NCBI RefSeq assembly: GCF_010548305.1
Contig: NZ_JAAGLV010000005.1
Span: 1-64,000, forward strand
Source of the DNA: Streptomyces sp. SID13031
Lineage (GTDB): Bacteria > Actinomycetota > Actinomycetes > Propionibacteriales > Kribbellaceae
DNA: 64,000 bases
Direction: 5' to 3'
The translations under genes were made by a program, and so were the position numbers. Positions 24,682 to 33,288 of the stretch are shown here, piece by piece. Each line of letters begins with the position of its first letter. The first letter of the stretch is position 1. The notes beneath the pieces were generated by a model. It did no database searches. It was not told where the DNA came from and saw only the letters and a program-made list of their open reading frames with translations.

Positions 24682-25307
24682 TGACTGCGAACGAGAATGC
24701 GACCGTCCATCTCGCTGTTTACGACACTCTGGCCGACTGGGAGGTCGGGTTCGTCACCGCTCACATCAACAACGGGGCGTGGCATCAGACGCCCGGGCGC
24801 TTCAAGATGCAGACCGTCAGTGCGGGGCTCGAGCAGATCACCACAGCGGGTGGGTTGCGGGTGCTGCCTGACTCGGTGCTGGCTGAGCTCAAGCCTGCTG
24901 ACAGTGCGATGCTGATCCTGCCGGGGAACGATCTCTTCGCGACCGAGGCCTATACGCCGTATGTCGAGAAGGCGCGCGAGTTCCTCGATGCCGGGGTACC
25001 GGTCGCGGCGATCTGTGGTGCGACGGGCGCGCTGGCGATGGCCGGGCTGCTGGACGATCGGCAGCACACGAGCAACGCGGCGGCGTTCCTCGACAGCCTC
25101 GGCGGCTATCAGGGCGGGCAGCTCTACAAGGAAGAGCATGCAGTCACCGATCGCGGTCTGATCACCGCGGGCGCCAACGCTCCGGTCGAGTTCGCCCGGG
25201 CGATCTTCGCGCAGCTGGACCTCTACAAGGCGCCGATTCTCGACTCTTGGTACAAGCTGTACGGCGAGCAGGATCCGGCCGGCTTCTACGAGCTGATGTC
25301 GGCCTGA
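24681..25307 (+). CDS. DJ-1/PfpI-family glutamine-amidotransferase-like protein
   Basis: A 208-residue class I glutamine-amidotransferase-like protein. The nucleophile elbow Cys is in VPVAAICGATGALAMAG, with LPGNDLFATEAY before it. Relatives are glyoxalase/deglycase-type, isocyanide-hydratase-type or uncharacterised stress proteins. It is followed 14 bp later by a MarR regulator, forming a two-gene operon. The promoter appears leaderless, with two operators overlapping it. Confidence 0.87.
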   Translation: MTANENATVHLAVYDTLADWEVGFVTAHINNGAWHQTPGRFKMQTVSAGLEQITTAGGLRVLPDSVLAELKPADSAMLILPGNDLFATEAYTPYVEKAREFLDAGVPVAAICGATGALAMAGLLDDRQHTSNAAAFLDSLGGYQGGQLYKEEHAVTDRGLITAGANAPVEFARAIFAQLDLYKAPILDSWYKLYGEQDPAGFYELMSA

Positions 25308-25321
25308 CAGGATCTTTTGCT

Positions 25322-25768
25322 GTGAGCCGCGACCAAGAACTGCTGAGTGCTGCCGCGCTGACGGCGTTCAAGCTGAACGGACAGTTCCTCGAGCTGGCCG
25401 AGCATCTGGCTCGGCCGGCTGGAGTGACGGCGACGTGGTGGCAGGTGCTCGGCGCCGTGCTCGGCGAGCCGTTGCCGGTGTCCGCGATCGCCCGCGAGAT
25501 GGGCATCACCCGCCAGGCGGTGCAACGTACGGCGGACGTCCTGGCCGAGCGCGGCCTCGCGGAGTACCGCGACAATCCCGCCCACCGCCGCGCCAAGCTG
25601 GTGGCGGTCACGCCGGAAGGCCGGGCTGCGATCACCGCGATCAGCCCGCATCACGCCAAGCACGCCACTGAACTCGCGGCCGTCCTCGGCGCCGAGCAGT
25701 TGGCCGAGGCGGTAGCGGCGCTGGCCAAGCTCTCCGAGGCGCTGGACGCCTTGGATCTGTCCGATTGA
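25322..25768 (+). CDS. MarR-family transcriptional regulator
   Basis: A 148-residue winged-helix regulator with VSAIAREMGITRQAVQRTADVLAERGLAEY as recognition part (quoted in two segments by position: about residues 58 to 87) and the basic wing NPAHRRAKLVAVTPEG. MarR proteins are dimeric repressors released by small ligands or thiol oxidation. GTG 25322 is the start. Position after the PfpI gene and the paired palindromes at 24648-24680 suggest autoregulation of this operon. Confidence 0.88.
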   Translation: MSRDQELLSAAALTAFKLNGQFLELAEHLARPAGVTATWWQVLGAVLGEPLPVSAIAREMGITRQAVQRTADVLAERGLAEYRDNPAHRRAKLVAVTPEGRAAITAISPHHAKHATELAAVLGAEQLAEAVAALAKLSEALDALDLSD

Positions 25769-25811
25769 CGGCCTGACGGAAGTTCCGGAACCAATCTCGG
25801 GGAACGTTCCC

Positions 25812-25859
25812 TTGACAGTCGGGGGTTCGGCCCGCAATCTCTGAGAGAGCGCTCTCTCA
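25812..25859 (+). promoter_or_regulatory. Promoter with 18-bp LacI-type palindrome
   Basis: TTGACA (25812-25817) and CAATCT (25835-25840) are 17 bp apart, immediately followed by the perfect palindrome TGAGAGAGCGCTCTCTCA (25842-25859). A central CG within GAGCGCTC is typical of LacI/CebR-type operators in actinomycetes. Placed at the transcription start, it should repress the secreted discoidin protein gene. Confidence 0.65.
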
Positions 25860-25951
25860 TCCCTGCAGGAAGACGTGCATCCGGCGCCCGGTCGATCACC
25901 GGCGCGAGTGCACGGGATGCCGCCCCGTCCCCTCTCCTGATTGGTTCCTTC

Positions 25952-28603
25952 ATGCACATCTCCCCACCGGCCGGAGCGCGCTCTCCGGCCGTCCTCCGGC
26001 GCTGGCTGATCCTGGTTTCAGCCGCGCTCCTGATCACCACGGCCCTGGTGGTCGCACCGGGCGGCAGAGCTCAGGCTGCCGTCACGCTGCTGTCCCAGGG
26101 CAAACCCGTCACCACGTCCAGCACCGAGAACGGCGGTACTCCGGCCTCGGCCGCCGTCGACGGCAATCCCGCGACCCGCTGGTCCAGCGCCGCGACCGAC
26201 CCGCAATGGATCCAGGTGGACCTCGGGTCGACCTCGGCCATCAGCCAGGTAGTGCTCAACTGGGAGGCGGCCTACGGGAAGGCCTTCCAGCTCCAGGTGT
26301 CCGACAACGCGGGCGGCCCCTGGAACCCGATCTACACGACTACCACCGGCACGGGCGGCGTTCAGACGCTCAACGTGACCGGCAGTGGCCGGTACGTCCG
26401 GATGTCCGGCACACAGCGTGGTACCGGCTATGGCTACTCGCTCTGGGAGTTCCAGGTGTACGGCGGTACTGACGGCGGCCCGACCGCTTGCGGCACGGCC
26501 AACACCGCGCAGGGCAAGACGGCCACGGCCTCAAGCACCGAGAACGGGGGTACGCCCGCATCGGCCGCCGTCGACGGCAACCCCGGCACCCGCTGGTCGA
26601 GCGCCGCAACAGACCCGCAATGGATCCAGGTCGACCTGGGCACGACCCAGACGATCTGCCAGGTCGGACTGAACTGGGAAGCGGCGTACGGCAAGGCGTT
26701 CCAGCTCCAGGTCTCGGACAACGCGGCCGGCCCGTGGAACCCGATCTACACGACGACCACCGGCACCGGTGGCAACCAGACCCTCGACGTCACCGGCAGC
26801 GGCCGGTACCTGCGGGTCAACGGCACGCAGCGCGGTACGGCGTACGGCTACTCGCTGTGGGAGCTCGTCGTCCACACCACCGATGGAGGCAGCGGACCGG
26901 TGATCCCGCCGACCGACCCGATGAACCCCGACCTCGGCCCGAATGTCGACGTCTTCACCCCGGCGACCCCGCAGGCGCAAATGCAGGCGCGCCTCGACCA
27001 GGTCGCCGCACAACAGCACACCAACCAGTTCGGCACCGAGCGCAACGCGCTGCTCTTCAAGCCCGGCACCTACACCGCTGACGTCAACCTCGGCTTCAAC
27101 ACCCAGGTGGCCGGCCTCGGTCTGTCGCCGGACGACGTGAACATCAACGGGCACGTCCGGGTCGAGGCCGACTGGCTGCAGCAGGGTGACGACCCGAACA
27201 ACAAGCAGAACGCCACCCAGAACTTCTGGCGCTCCGCGGAGAACATGGCGGTCACTCCGCCCGCGGGGCAGATCGAGCGGTGGGCGGTCGCGCAGGCGGC
27301 GCCGTACCGGCGGATGCACCTGAAGGGCGCGCCGGAGATCCAGCTCTGGAGCGGTGGCGACGGCTGGGCCAGCGGTGGCCTGTTCGCCGACACCAAGATC
27401 GACAACCGGGTCGTCTCGGGTTCGCAGCAGCAGTGGCTGTCGCGCAACTCCGAGTTCGGCAGCTGGGCCGGCTCGGTCTGGAACATGGTCTTCGTCGGCA
27501 CCACCGGCGGACCGGTGCAGAACTTCCCGAACCCGTCCCACACTGTCGTGGGCACCACCCCGCAGATCCGCGAGAAGCCGTTCCTGTACGTCGACAACGC
27601 GGGCAGCTACAACGTCTTCGTACCGGCTCTTCGGCAGAACTCGTCCGGCACCAGCTGGTCGCACGGACCCGCGGCGGGCTCGTCGATCTCGCTGAGCCAG
27701 TTCCTGGTCGCGAAGCCGTCGACGCCGATCGCGACCATCAATGCGGCGCTTGACCAGGGCAAGCATCTGCTCTTCACGCCCGGCGTCTACCACCTGAACG
27801 ACACCATCAAGGTGACCAAGCCGAACACCGTTGTCCTCGGCATCGGAATGGCGACGCTCACGCCCGACACCGGCAAGACGGTGATCTCGGTCGCGGACGT
27901 CGACGGGGTGAAGCTCGGCGGGCTGCTGATCGACGCCGGCCCGGTGAACACGCCGGTCCTGGTCGAGGTCGGCCAGGCCGGCTCGAACGCCGACCACACG
28001 ACGAACCCGACCTCTCTGCACGACGTGTTCGTCCGCATCGGCGGCGGCGAACACCTCGGCAGGGCGACGGTCAGCCTGCAGGTCAACAGCAACAACGTGA
28101 TCGGTGACCACCTGTGGCTGTGGCGCGCGGACCACGGCGCCCAGACCGGCTGGAACGTCAACACGGCGGCCAACGGTTTGATTGTCAACGGCAACAACGT
28201 GACGATGTACGGGTTGTTCGTCGAGCACTACCAGCAGTACGAGACGGTGTGGAACGGCAACGGCGGCAGGACGTACTTCTACCAGAACGAGTTCCCGTAC
28301 GACCCGCCGGACCAGGCGTCCTGGACCAGCGGTGGCGGGACGCGCGGCTGGGCGGCGTACAAGGTCGCAAACAACGTCACCAGCCATGAGGCGTGGGGCG
28401 TCGGCAGCTACTCGTTCTTCCAGGTGAACCCGGCCCTCGTCGTCGACCGTTCCTTCGAGGTCCCCGACACACCGGGCGTCCGCTTCCACGACCTGGTCTC
28501 GGTCTCCCTCGGTGGCGTCGGCACCATCGCCAACGTCATCAACAACACCGGCGGCACCGCGAACACCGCGAACCAGCAGCGATATGTGGTGAGCTACCCG
28601 TAG
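25952..28603 (+). CDS. Secreted protein with two discoidin (F5/8-C) domains and a beta-helix region
   Basis: An 883-residue exported protein. A signal peptide (about residues 17 to 42, ending GRAQA) is followed by two nearly identical F5/8 type C (CBM32-like) domains at about 45-172 and 183-310, then a proline linker and a long region (about 330-883) with repeated short strands (LLFKPGTYTADVNL, LLFTPGVYHLNDTIKV, LKLGGLLIDAG-like) typical of right-handed beta-helix polysaccharide-active proteins. No catalytic residues can be assigned with confidence; homologues are named only as discoidin-domain proteins. A LacI-type operator in its promoter fits carbohydrate induction. Confidence 0.82.
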   Translation: MHISPPAGARSPAVLRRWLILVSAALLITTALVVAPGGRAQAAVTLLSQGKPVTTSSTENGGTPASAAVDGNPATRWSSAATDPQWIQVDLGSTSAISQVVLNWEAAYGKAFQLQVSDNAGGPWNPIYTTTTGTGGVQTLNVTGSGRYVRMSGTQRGTGYGYSLWEFQVYGGTDGGPTACGTANTAQGKTATASSTENGGTPASAAVDGNPGTRWSSAATDPQWIQVDLGTTQTICQVGLNWEAAYGKAFQLQVSDNAAGPWNPIYTTTTGTGGNQTLDVTGSGRYLRVNGTQRGTAYGYSLWELVVHTTDGGSGPVIPPTDPMNPDLGPNVDVFTPATPQAQMQARLDQVAAQQHTNQFGTERNALLFKPGTYTADVNLGFNTQVAGLGLSPDDVNINGHVRVEADWLQQGDDPNNKQNATQNFWRSAENMAVTPPAGQIERWAVAQAAPYRRMHLKGAPEIQLWSGGDGWASGGLFADTKIDNRVVSGSQQQWLSRNSEFGSWAGSVWNMVFVGTTGGPVQNFPNPSHTVVGTTPQIREKPFLYVDNAGSYNVFVPALRQNSSGTSWSHGPAAGSSISLSQFLVAKPSTPIATINAALDQGKHLLFTPGVYHLNDTIKVTKPNTVVLGIGMATLTPDTGKTVISVADVDGVKLGGLLIDAGPVNTPVLVEVGQAGSNADHTTNPTSLHDVFVRIGGGEHLGRATVSLQVNSNNVIGDHLWLWRADHGAQTGWNVNTAANGLIVNGNNVTMYGLFVEHYQQYETVWNGNGGRTYFYQNEFPYDPPDQASWTSGGGTRGWAAYKVANNVTSHEAWGVGSYSFFQVNPALVVDRSFEVPDTPGVRFHDLVSVSLGGVGTIANVINNTGGTANTANQQRYVVSYP
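26085..26874 (+). repeat. Internal duplication encoding the two discoidin domains
   Basis: Two blocks (about 26085-26460 and 26499-26874, offset 414 bp or 138 codons) are very similar in DNA as well as protein, for example GCACCGAGAACGG at 26121 and 26535. This indicates a recent domain duplication or gene conversion. Confidence 0.65.
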
Positions 28604-28610
28604 GACAGGT

Positions 28611-28646
28611 TGCGTCCGGAGAGCTCTGGCGGGTTCTCCGGGCGCA
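28611..28646. terminator. Bidirectional hairpin between convergent genes
   Basis: TGCGTCCGGAGA pairs with TCTCCGGGCGCA (one mismatch) over a 12-nt loop, between the stops at 28603 (plus) and 28648 (minus). Confidence 0.55.
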
Positions 28647-28647
28647 C

Positions 28648-31600
28648 CTACGACGTCGTCAGTGCCTTGCGGATGCGTTTGTCCGAGACCGGGTACGGCG
28701 TGCCGAGGGTTTGCGCGAACAAGCTGATCCGGAGTTCCTCGAGCATCCACCTCACCTCGAGGAGCTCCGGGCTCGGGTACTTGCCGGTGGGGACCGCGCG
28801 CAGGCGCTTCTGGTACTCGTCGGTGAGGCTCTGTACTACGGCCATGCCGGAGCGGTCGCGCATCGCGTTGGCGCCGATCTTGTCGAGCCGCTGCTCGATA
28901 CCGCGCAGGTAGCGGGCCAGATCCGGCAGCCGTTTGGCGCCGGCCTCGGTGATGAAACCGCGGTGGACCAGGGCTTCCAGCTGACCCCGTACGTCCGACA
29001 GCGCGGCCAGTAGCGCCGGGCTCGACGAGCGGGAGATCAGTTTGTCCACGGTGCGCGCGTTGCTGAGAACCTGCTCGACCTGCTGCAGGATCGTCAGGAC
29101 GGTGTCGGCGAGATCTGAGCGGACCGCGTCCCGGAGGAACGAGAACGCGGTGAGGTTCCAGACCGGGCCACCGGCCGCGGCCATCAGCTGATCGACCGCC
29201 GCCGAGATCGCGTCGTCCAGCAGGTCCCCGACGTTGCGATGCGGGCCGGCCATCAGCGTCATCTTCTGCTGGTTCGTGAGATTGCGCTGTACTACGTCGA
29301 TCACCGACGGCATCGTGAGCAGCAACAACCGGCGGGTGCCGTTCCACATCGCGGCGGCCTGGTCGCGCTCGGTCTCCTGCAGCCGGATGGCGACACTCTT
29401 GCCTTCGTCGACCAACGCCGGATAACCCGCTACGGTCAGGCCGTTGCGGTGCTCGGAGAAGCTGCGCGGCAGATCACCGAACGTCCAGTCGGTCAGGCCG
29501 GAACGTTCCAGCCCGCTGACCACCTTCGACGCTACCTGCGAAATGGCAGCCGTGGTCTTCGGTTTCAGCCGTTGCTTCAGCGCGGCGAGGTCCTTGCCCT
29601 CGGCCACCGTCTTGCCGTTGTCGTCGACGACCCGGAAGGTCATCCGCAGATGCTCGGGCACCCGCGACCAGTCCCAGTCCTCCGGCTCGATGAGCACGTC
29701 GCGCAATGAGCGCAGCTCGCGCGCCATCGCGTCGATGAGCGGACCCGATGCGGGATCGAGGAGCGGGAGGATCTGGCGGGCATGGTCCGGCGCCGGCACG
29801 ATGTTGCGCCGGATCGCCTTCGGCAACGACTTGATCAGCGTCGTGACGAGCTCCTCGCGGAAGCCCGGCACGCTCCACTCGAAGCCGTCGGCGGTGACCT
29901 GGTTGAGCACCAGCAGCGGTAGGTGCACGGTCACCCCGTCGGCGTCCGTTCCCGGCTCGAAGGCGTAGGTGAGATCGAAGGTCATCCCGTTCTGGGACCA
30001 GGTCAGCGGGAACTCCTCCTCCTTGACCTCGGCGCCTTCCCGGACGACCAGCGATCGCTCGAAGTCGAGCAGGTCGGTGTCGCGCTGCCGCGCCGTCTTC
30101 CACCAGGTGTCGAAATGCCGCCCGGTGACAACATCGGCGCCGATCCGCTCGTCGTAGAAGGCGAACAGCGTCTCGTCGTCGACGAGCAGGTCGCGGCGCC
30201 GGGTGCGCTCCTCGAGCTCCTCGACCTCTTCGATCAGCTTGCGGTTCTCGTGGAAGAACTTGTGGTGGGTGTCCCAGTCGCCCTCGACCAGCGCGTGCCG
30301 GATGAACAGCTCCCGCGACACCTCGGCGTCGACCGCGCCATAGTTGATCTTGCGGTGGGCAACGATCGGTACGCCGTACAGGGTGACCTTCTCGTAGGCC
30401 ATCACGGCGCCGGCCTTGCGTTCCCAGTGCGGTTCGGAGTACGTGCGTTTGGTCAGGTGCTGGGCGAGGTCCTCGGCCCACTCGGGCTCGATCTTCGCGT
30501 TGACACGGGCCCACAGCCGCGACGTCTCGACGAGCTCGGCAGCCATCACGAACTGCGGTGGCTTCTTGAACAGCCCGGAACCGGGGAAGATCGCGAACTT
30601 GGTGCCGCGGGCACCGATGTACTGGTGCTGGTTGGCGGGGTCCTTCAGGCCGAGGTGGGACAGCAGGCCGGACATCAGCGAGATGTGGACGGCCTGCGGG
30701 TCGGCGGCCTCGCCGGAGTTGAGCGTGACGCCGATCTGCGCGGCGACCTGACGGAGCTGGGCGAAGATGTCCTGCCACTCGCGGACGCGCAGGTAGTTGA
30801 GGTACTCGCTGCGGCACATCCGGCGGAACTGGTTGCCGGACAGCTCCTTCTGCTGCTTCTTGACGTAGTTCCACACGTTCAGGAAGCCGAGGAAGTCGGA
30901 GTTCGGGTCGCGGAACCGGGCATGGGCCTGGGTCGCCTGCGCCTCGGCGTCGGTCGGGCGCTCGCGCGGGTCCTGGATCGAGAGCGCGGCGGCGATCACC
31001 ATCACCTCGCGGACGCAGCCGTGCTTGTCGGCCTCGACGATCATCCGGGCCAGCCGCGGGTCGAGCGGGATCTGCGCCAGTTGCCGGCCGACCGGGGTCA
31101 GCCGGCGCGTGCGGTCGCCCGCCTTGGCCGAGTCGACCGCGCCGAGCTCGGTCAGCAGTTGGAGGCCGTCGGTGATACTGCGGCTGTCCGGCTCGTCGAT
31201 GAACGGGAACGCGGCGATGTCACCGAGCCCGATCGAGGTCATCTGCAGGATGACGGAGGCGAGGTTGGTACGGAGGATCTCGGGGTCGGTGAACTCAGGA
31301 CGGCCCTCGTAGTGCTCCTCGGAGTACAGGCGGATGCAGATGCCGTCGCTGGTCCGGCCGCAGCGGCCCTTGCGCTGGTTGGCGCTGGCCTGCGAGACGG
31401 GCTCGATCGGCAGGTGCTGGACCTTCGTGCGGTGCGAGTAGCGGCTGATCCGGGCGGTGCCGGGGTCGATCACGTACTTGATGCCAGGGACCGTCAGGGA
31501 CGTCTCGGCGACGTTGGTGGCGAGCACGATCCGCCGGCTGGAGCCGTGGGACTTGAAGACGCGGTTCTGCTCGGCATTCGAGAGCCTGGCGTAGAGCGGC

Positions 31601-32751
31601 AGGATCTCGGTGTTGCGGAGATTGTGGTCGGTCAGCGCGTCGGCGGTGTCGCGGATCTCGCGTTCTCCGCTCAGGAACACCAGTACGTCGCCCGCCGCCT
31701 CGCCGGCCAGTTCGTCGACGGCGTCGAGGATCGCCTGGGTCTGGTCGCGGTCGAGGGTGCTCGGGTCGTCCGGGTCGTTGATCGGGCGGTACCGGGTCTC
31801 GACCGGGTAGGTACGCCCGGAGACCTCGACGATCGGGGCCGGAGTGCCCTTGGCATCTGCGAAGTGCTCGGCGAACCGCTCGGGGTCGATCGTCGCCGAG
31901 GTGATGATCACCTTGAGGTCGGGGCGGCGGGGGAGGAGTTGCTTGAGGTAGCCGAGGATGAAGTCGATGTTCAGGCTGCGCTCGTGCGCCTCGTCGATGA
32001 TGAGCGTGTCGTACCGGCTCAGCTCGCGGTCGCGCTGCAGTTCGGCGAGCAGGATGCCGTCCGTCATCAGCTTGACCAGAGAGCGCTCACTGACCTTGTC
32101 GGTGAACCGGACGGCGTACCCGATCGTGTCGCCGAGCTCGGTGTCGAGCTCCTCGGCGATCCGCTCTGCCACCGTCCGCGCCGCGAGCCGCCGCGGCTGG
32201 GTGTGCCCGATCATGCCCCGGATCCCACGGCCGAGCTCCAAGCAGATCTTCGGGATCTGGGTCGTCTTGCCGGAGCCCGTCTCACCCGCGATCACCACCA
32301 CTTGGTGGTCCCTGATCGCCGCGGCGATGTCGTCCTTGAGCTGACTGACCGGCAACTCTTCCGGATAGGTGATCTCCGGTACGGCGAGCCGTCGCTGCTC
32401 GACCCGGCGCTCGGCCTGCTCGATCCGCGCGGTGATGTCGGAGAGCGCGTTCTCCCGCTTCGCTTCCTCCCGCAACCCCCGCAACCGCTCCAGCCGCCGC
32501 CCGAGCTGCTCCCGGTCGACGCTGGTCAACCCTTCGAGCCGGGCGGCCAGCTCGGCAACCCCGGTAGTACTCGGCTCAGAAGAGGAAGCACCAGCCTCGG
32601 GTGCGGCTACAGCACCGGCCGGCTTCTTGCGCCGGCGGCGGGGACGTCGAGGCCGACCGGGATCCTGGGAAGGACCGGTAGCTGGGATAGGACTCTGCGA
32701 TTCGGTCCGGGCATCAGGCATGTCACCGACCAGTTTAGGTCTCTCCTCCAT
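28648..32751 (-). CDS. hrpA: ATP-dependent RNA helicase HrpA
   Basis: A 1,367-residue DEAH-box helicase of the full-length HrpA type, acting on RNA (in E. coli it rescues stalled ribosomes). An N-terminal basic low-complexity tail precedes the motor: Walker A GETGSGKTTQIPK, motif II IIDEAHERS, motif III SATID, motif VI QRKGRCGR. Then come the ratchet/OB domains and the long C-terminal DUF3418-type extension unique to HrpA. ATG 32751 has GGGAG five bases before it; ATG 32721 is an alternative. It is transcribed alone, next to the stress protein gene. Confidence 0.93.
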   Translation of the reverse strand: MEERPKLVGDMPDARTESQSPIPATGPSQDPGRPRRPRRRRKKPAGAVAAPEAGASSSEPSTTGVAELAARLEGLTSVDREQLGRRLERLRGLREEAKRENALSDITARIEQAERRVEQRRLAVPEITYPEELPVSQLKDDIAAAIRDHQVVVIAGETGSGKTTQIPKICLELGRGIRGMIGHTQPRRLAARTVAERIAEELDTELGDTIGYAVRFTDKVSERSLVKLMTDGILLAELQRDRELSRYDTLIIDEAHERSLNIDFILGYLKQLLPRRPDLKVIITSATIDPERFAEHFADAKGTPAPIVEVSGRTYPVETRYRPINDPDDPSTLDRDQTQAILDAVDELAGEAAGDVLVFLSGEREIRDTADALTDHNLRNTEILPLYARLSNAEQNRVFKSHGSSRRIVLATNVAETSLTVPGIKYVIDPGTARISRYSHRTKVQHLPIEPVSQASANQRKGRCGRTSDGICIRLYSEEHYEGRPEFTDPEILRTNLASVILQMTSIGLGDIAAFPFIDEPDSRSITDGLQLLTELGAVDSAKAGDRTRRLTPVGRQLAQIPLDPRLARMIVEADKHGCVREVMVIAAALSIQDPRERPTDAEAQATQAHARFRDPNSDFLGFLNVWNYVKKQQKELSGNQFRRMCRSEYLNYLRVREWQDIFAQLRQVAAQIGVTLNSGEAADPQAVHISLMSGLLSHLGLKDPANQHQYIGARGTKFAIFPGSGLFKKPPQFVMAAELVETSRLWARVNAKIEPEWAEDLAQHLTKRTYSEPHWERKAGAVMAYEKVTLYGVPIVAHRKINYGAVDAEVSRELFIRHALVEGDWDTHHKFFHENRKLIEEVEELEERTRRRDLLVDDETLFAFYDERIGADVVTGRHFDTWWKTARQRDTDLLDFERSLVVREGAEVKEEEFPLTWSQNGMTFDLTYAFEPGTDADGVTVHLPLLVLNQVTADGFEWSVPGFREELVTTLIKSLPKAIRRNIVPAPDHARQILPLLDPASGPLIDAMARELRSLRDVLIEPEDWDWSRVPEHLRMTFRVVDDNGKTVAEGKDLAALKQRLKPKTTAAISQVASKVVSGLERSGLTDWTFGDLPRSFSEHRNGLTVAGYPALVDEGKSVAIRLQETERDQAAAMWNGTRRLLLLTMPSVIDVVQRNLTNQQKMTLMAGPHRNVGDLLDDAISAAVDQLMAAAGGPVWNLTAFSFLRDAVRSDLADTVLTILQQVEQVLSNARTVDKLISRSSSPALLAALSDVRGQLEALVHRGFITEAGAKRLPDLARYLRGIEQRLDKIGANAMRDRSGMAVVQSLTDEYQKRLRAVPTGKYPSPELLEVRWMLEELRISLFAQTLGTPYPVSDKRIRKALTTS

Positions 32752-32841
32752 CGACTCCCACGGATTTACCGTGAGCGCTCTGCCACAGGCTTCGTGGACA
32801 GGTACGAGAGGAAGGCGGCGACCACCTCGGTCCGGGCCTGA

Positions 32842-33249
32842 TCAGTCGTCGCGGGAGGAGGGGACCTTCACGGCGAGGACGGGGACGGGGGATTCGAGGA
32901 GGACTCGTTGGGCGGTGCTGCCGAGGATCAGTTTGCCGACCGGGCTGCGGCGGCGCAGGCCGAGGACGATCAGGGTCACGTCGTTGGCTTCGGCTGCCTT
33001 GAGTAGCTCGGCGGCGACGTCGCCGGTGCCTACGGCCTGCTGGATCGTCACCTCGACGCCGCGCTCGCGGAGCCGGGCCTCCGCGGTGTCGAGCTCGGCC
33101 TTGTTGGCGTAGCGGGAGTCGATATAGGCGTCGCCGCGGCTCGTGTTGAGCAGCAGGACGGAAGCTCCGCGCAGCTCGGCTTCGGTGGCGGCGGCCTCGA
33201 GAGCGGCCTCGCCTTCGGGCGTCGGTACGTAGCCCACCAGGATCTTCAC
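32842..33249 (-). CDS. Universal stress protein (UspA family)
   Basis: A 135-residue single-domain Usp with the opening VKILVGYVPTPEGEAALEAA and the nucleotide-binding tail VLGLRRRSPVGKLILGSTAQRVL, which carries the glycines and Ser of ATP-binding members. Its role is general stress adaptation. It lies just before the Tct operon's end (TctA stop 33289 is upstream on the same strand), so it may be read through from that operon; several Tct operons carry a Usp gene. GTG 33249 chosen; GTG 33258 possible. Confidence 0.88.
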   Translation of the reverse strand: MKILVGYVPTPEGEAALEAAATEAELRGASVLLLNTSRGDAYIDSRYANKAELDTAEARLRERGVEVTIQQAVGTGDVAAELLKAAEANDVTLIVLGLRRRSPVGKLILGSTAQRVLLESPVPVLAVKVPSSRDD

Positions 33250-33288
33250 GAGGCCCACTCTCTCATCACTGGGCGTTCACCGAACCCA

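Noticed and set aside
26531..29347. Open frame of 938 codons on the minus strand
   Set aside because: It is antisense to the discoidin protein gene and crosses into hrpA; the product is arginine/valine-rich with no recognisable domain.
29923..32841. Open frame of 972 codons on the plus strand
   Set aside because: It is antisense to hrpA over nearly its whole length; its product is rich in D, R, G and L without domains, and hrpA carries all helicase motifs. High GC opens antisense frames.
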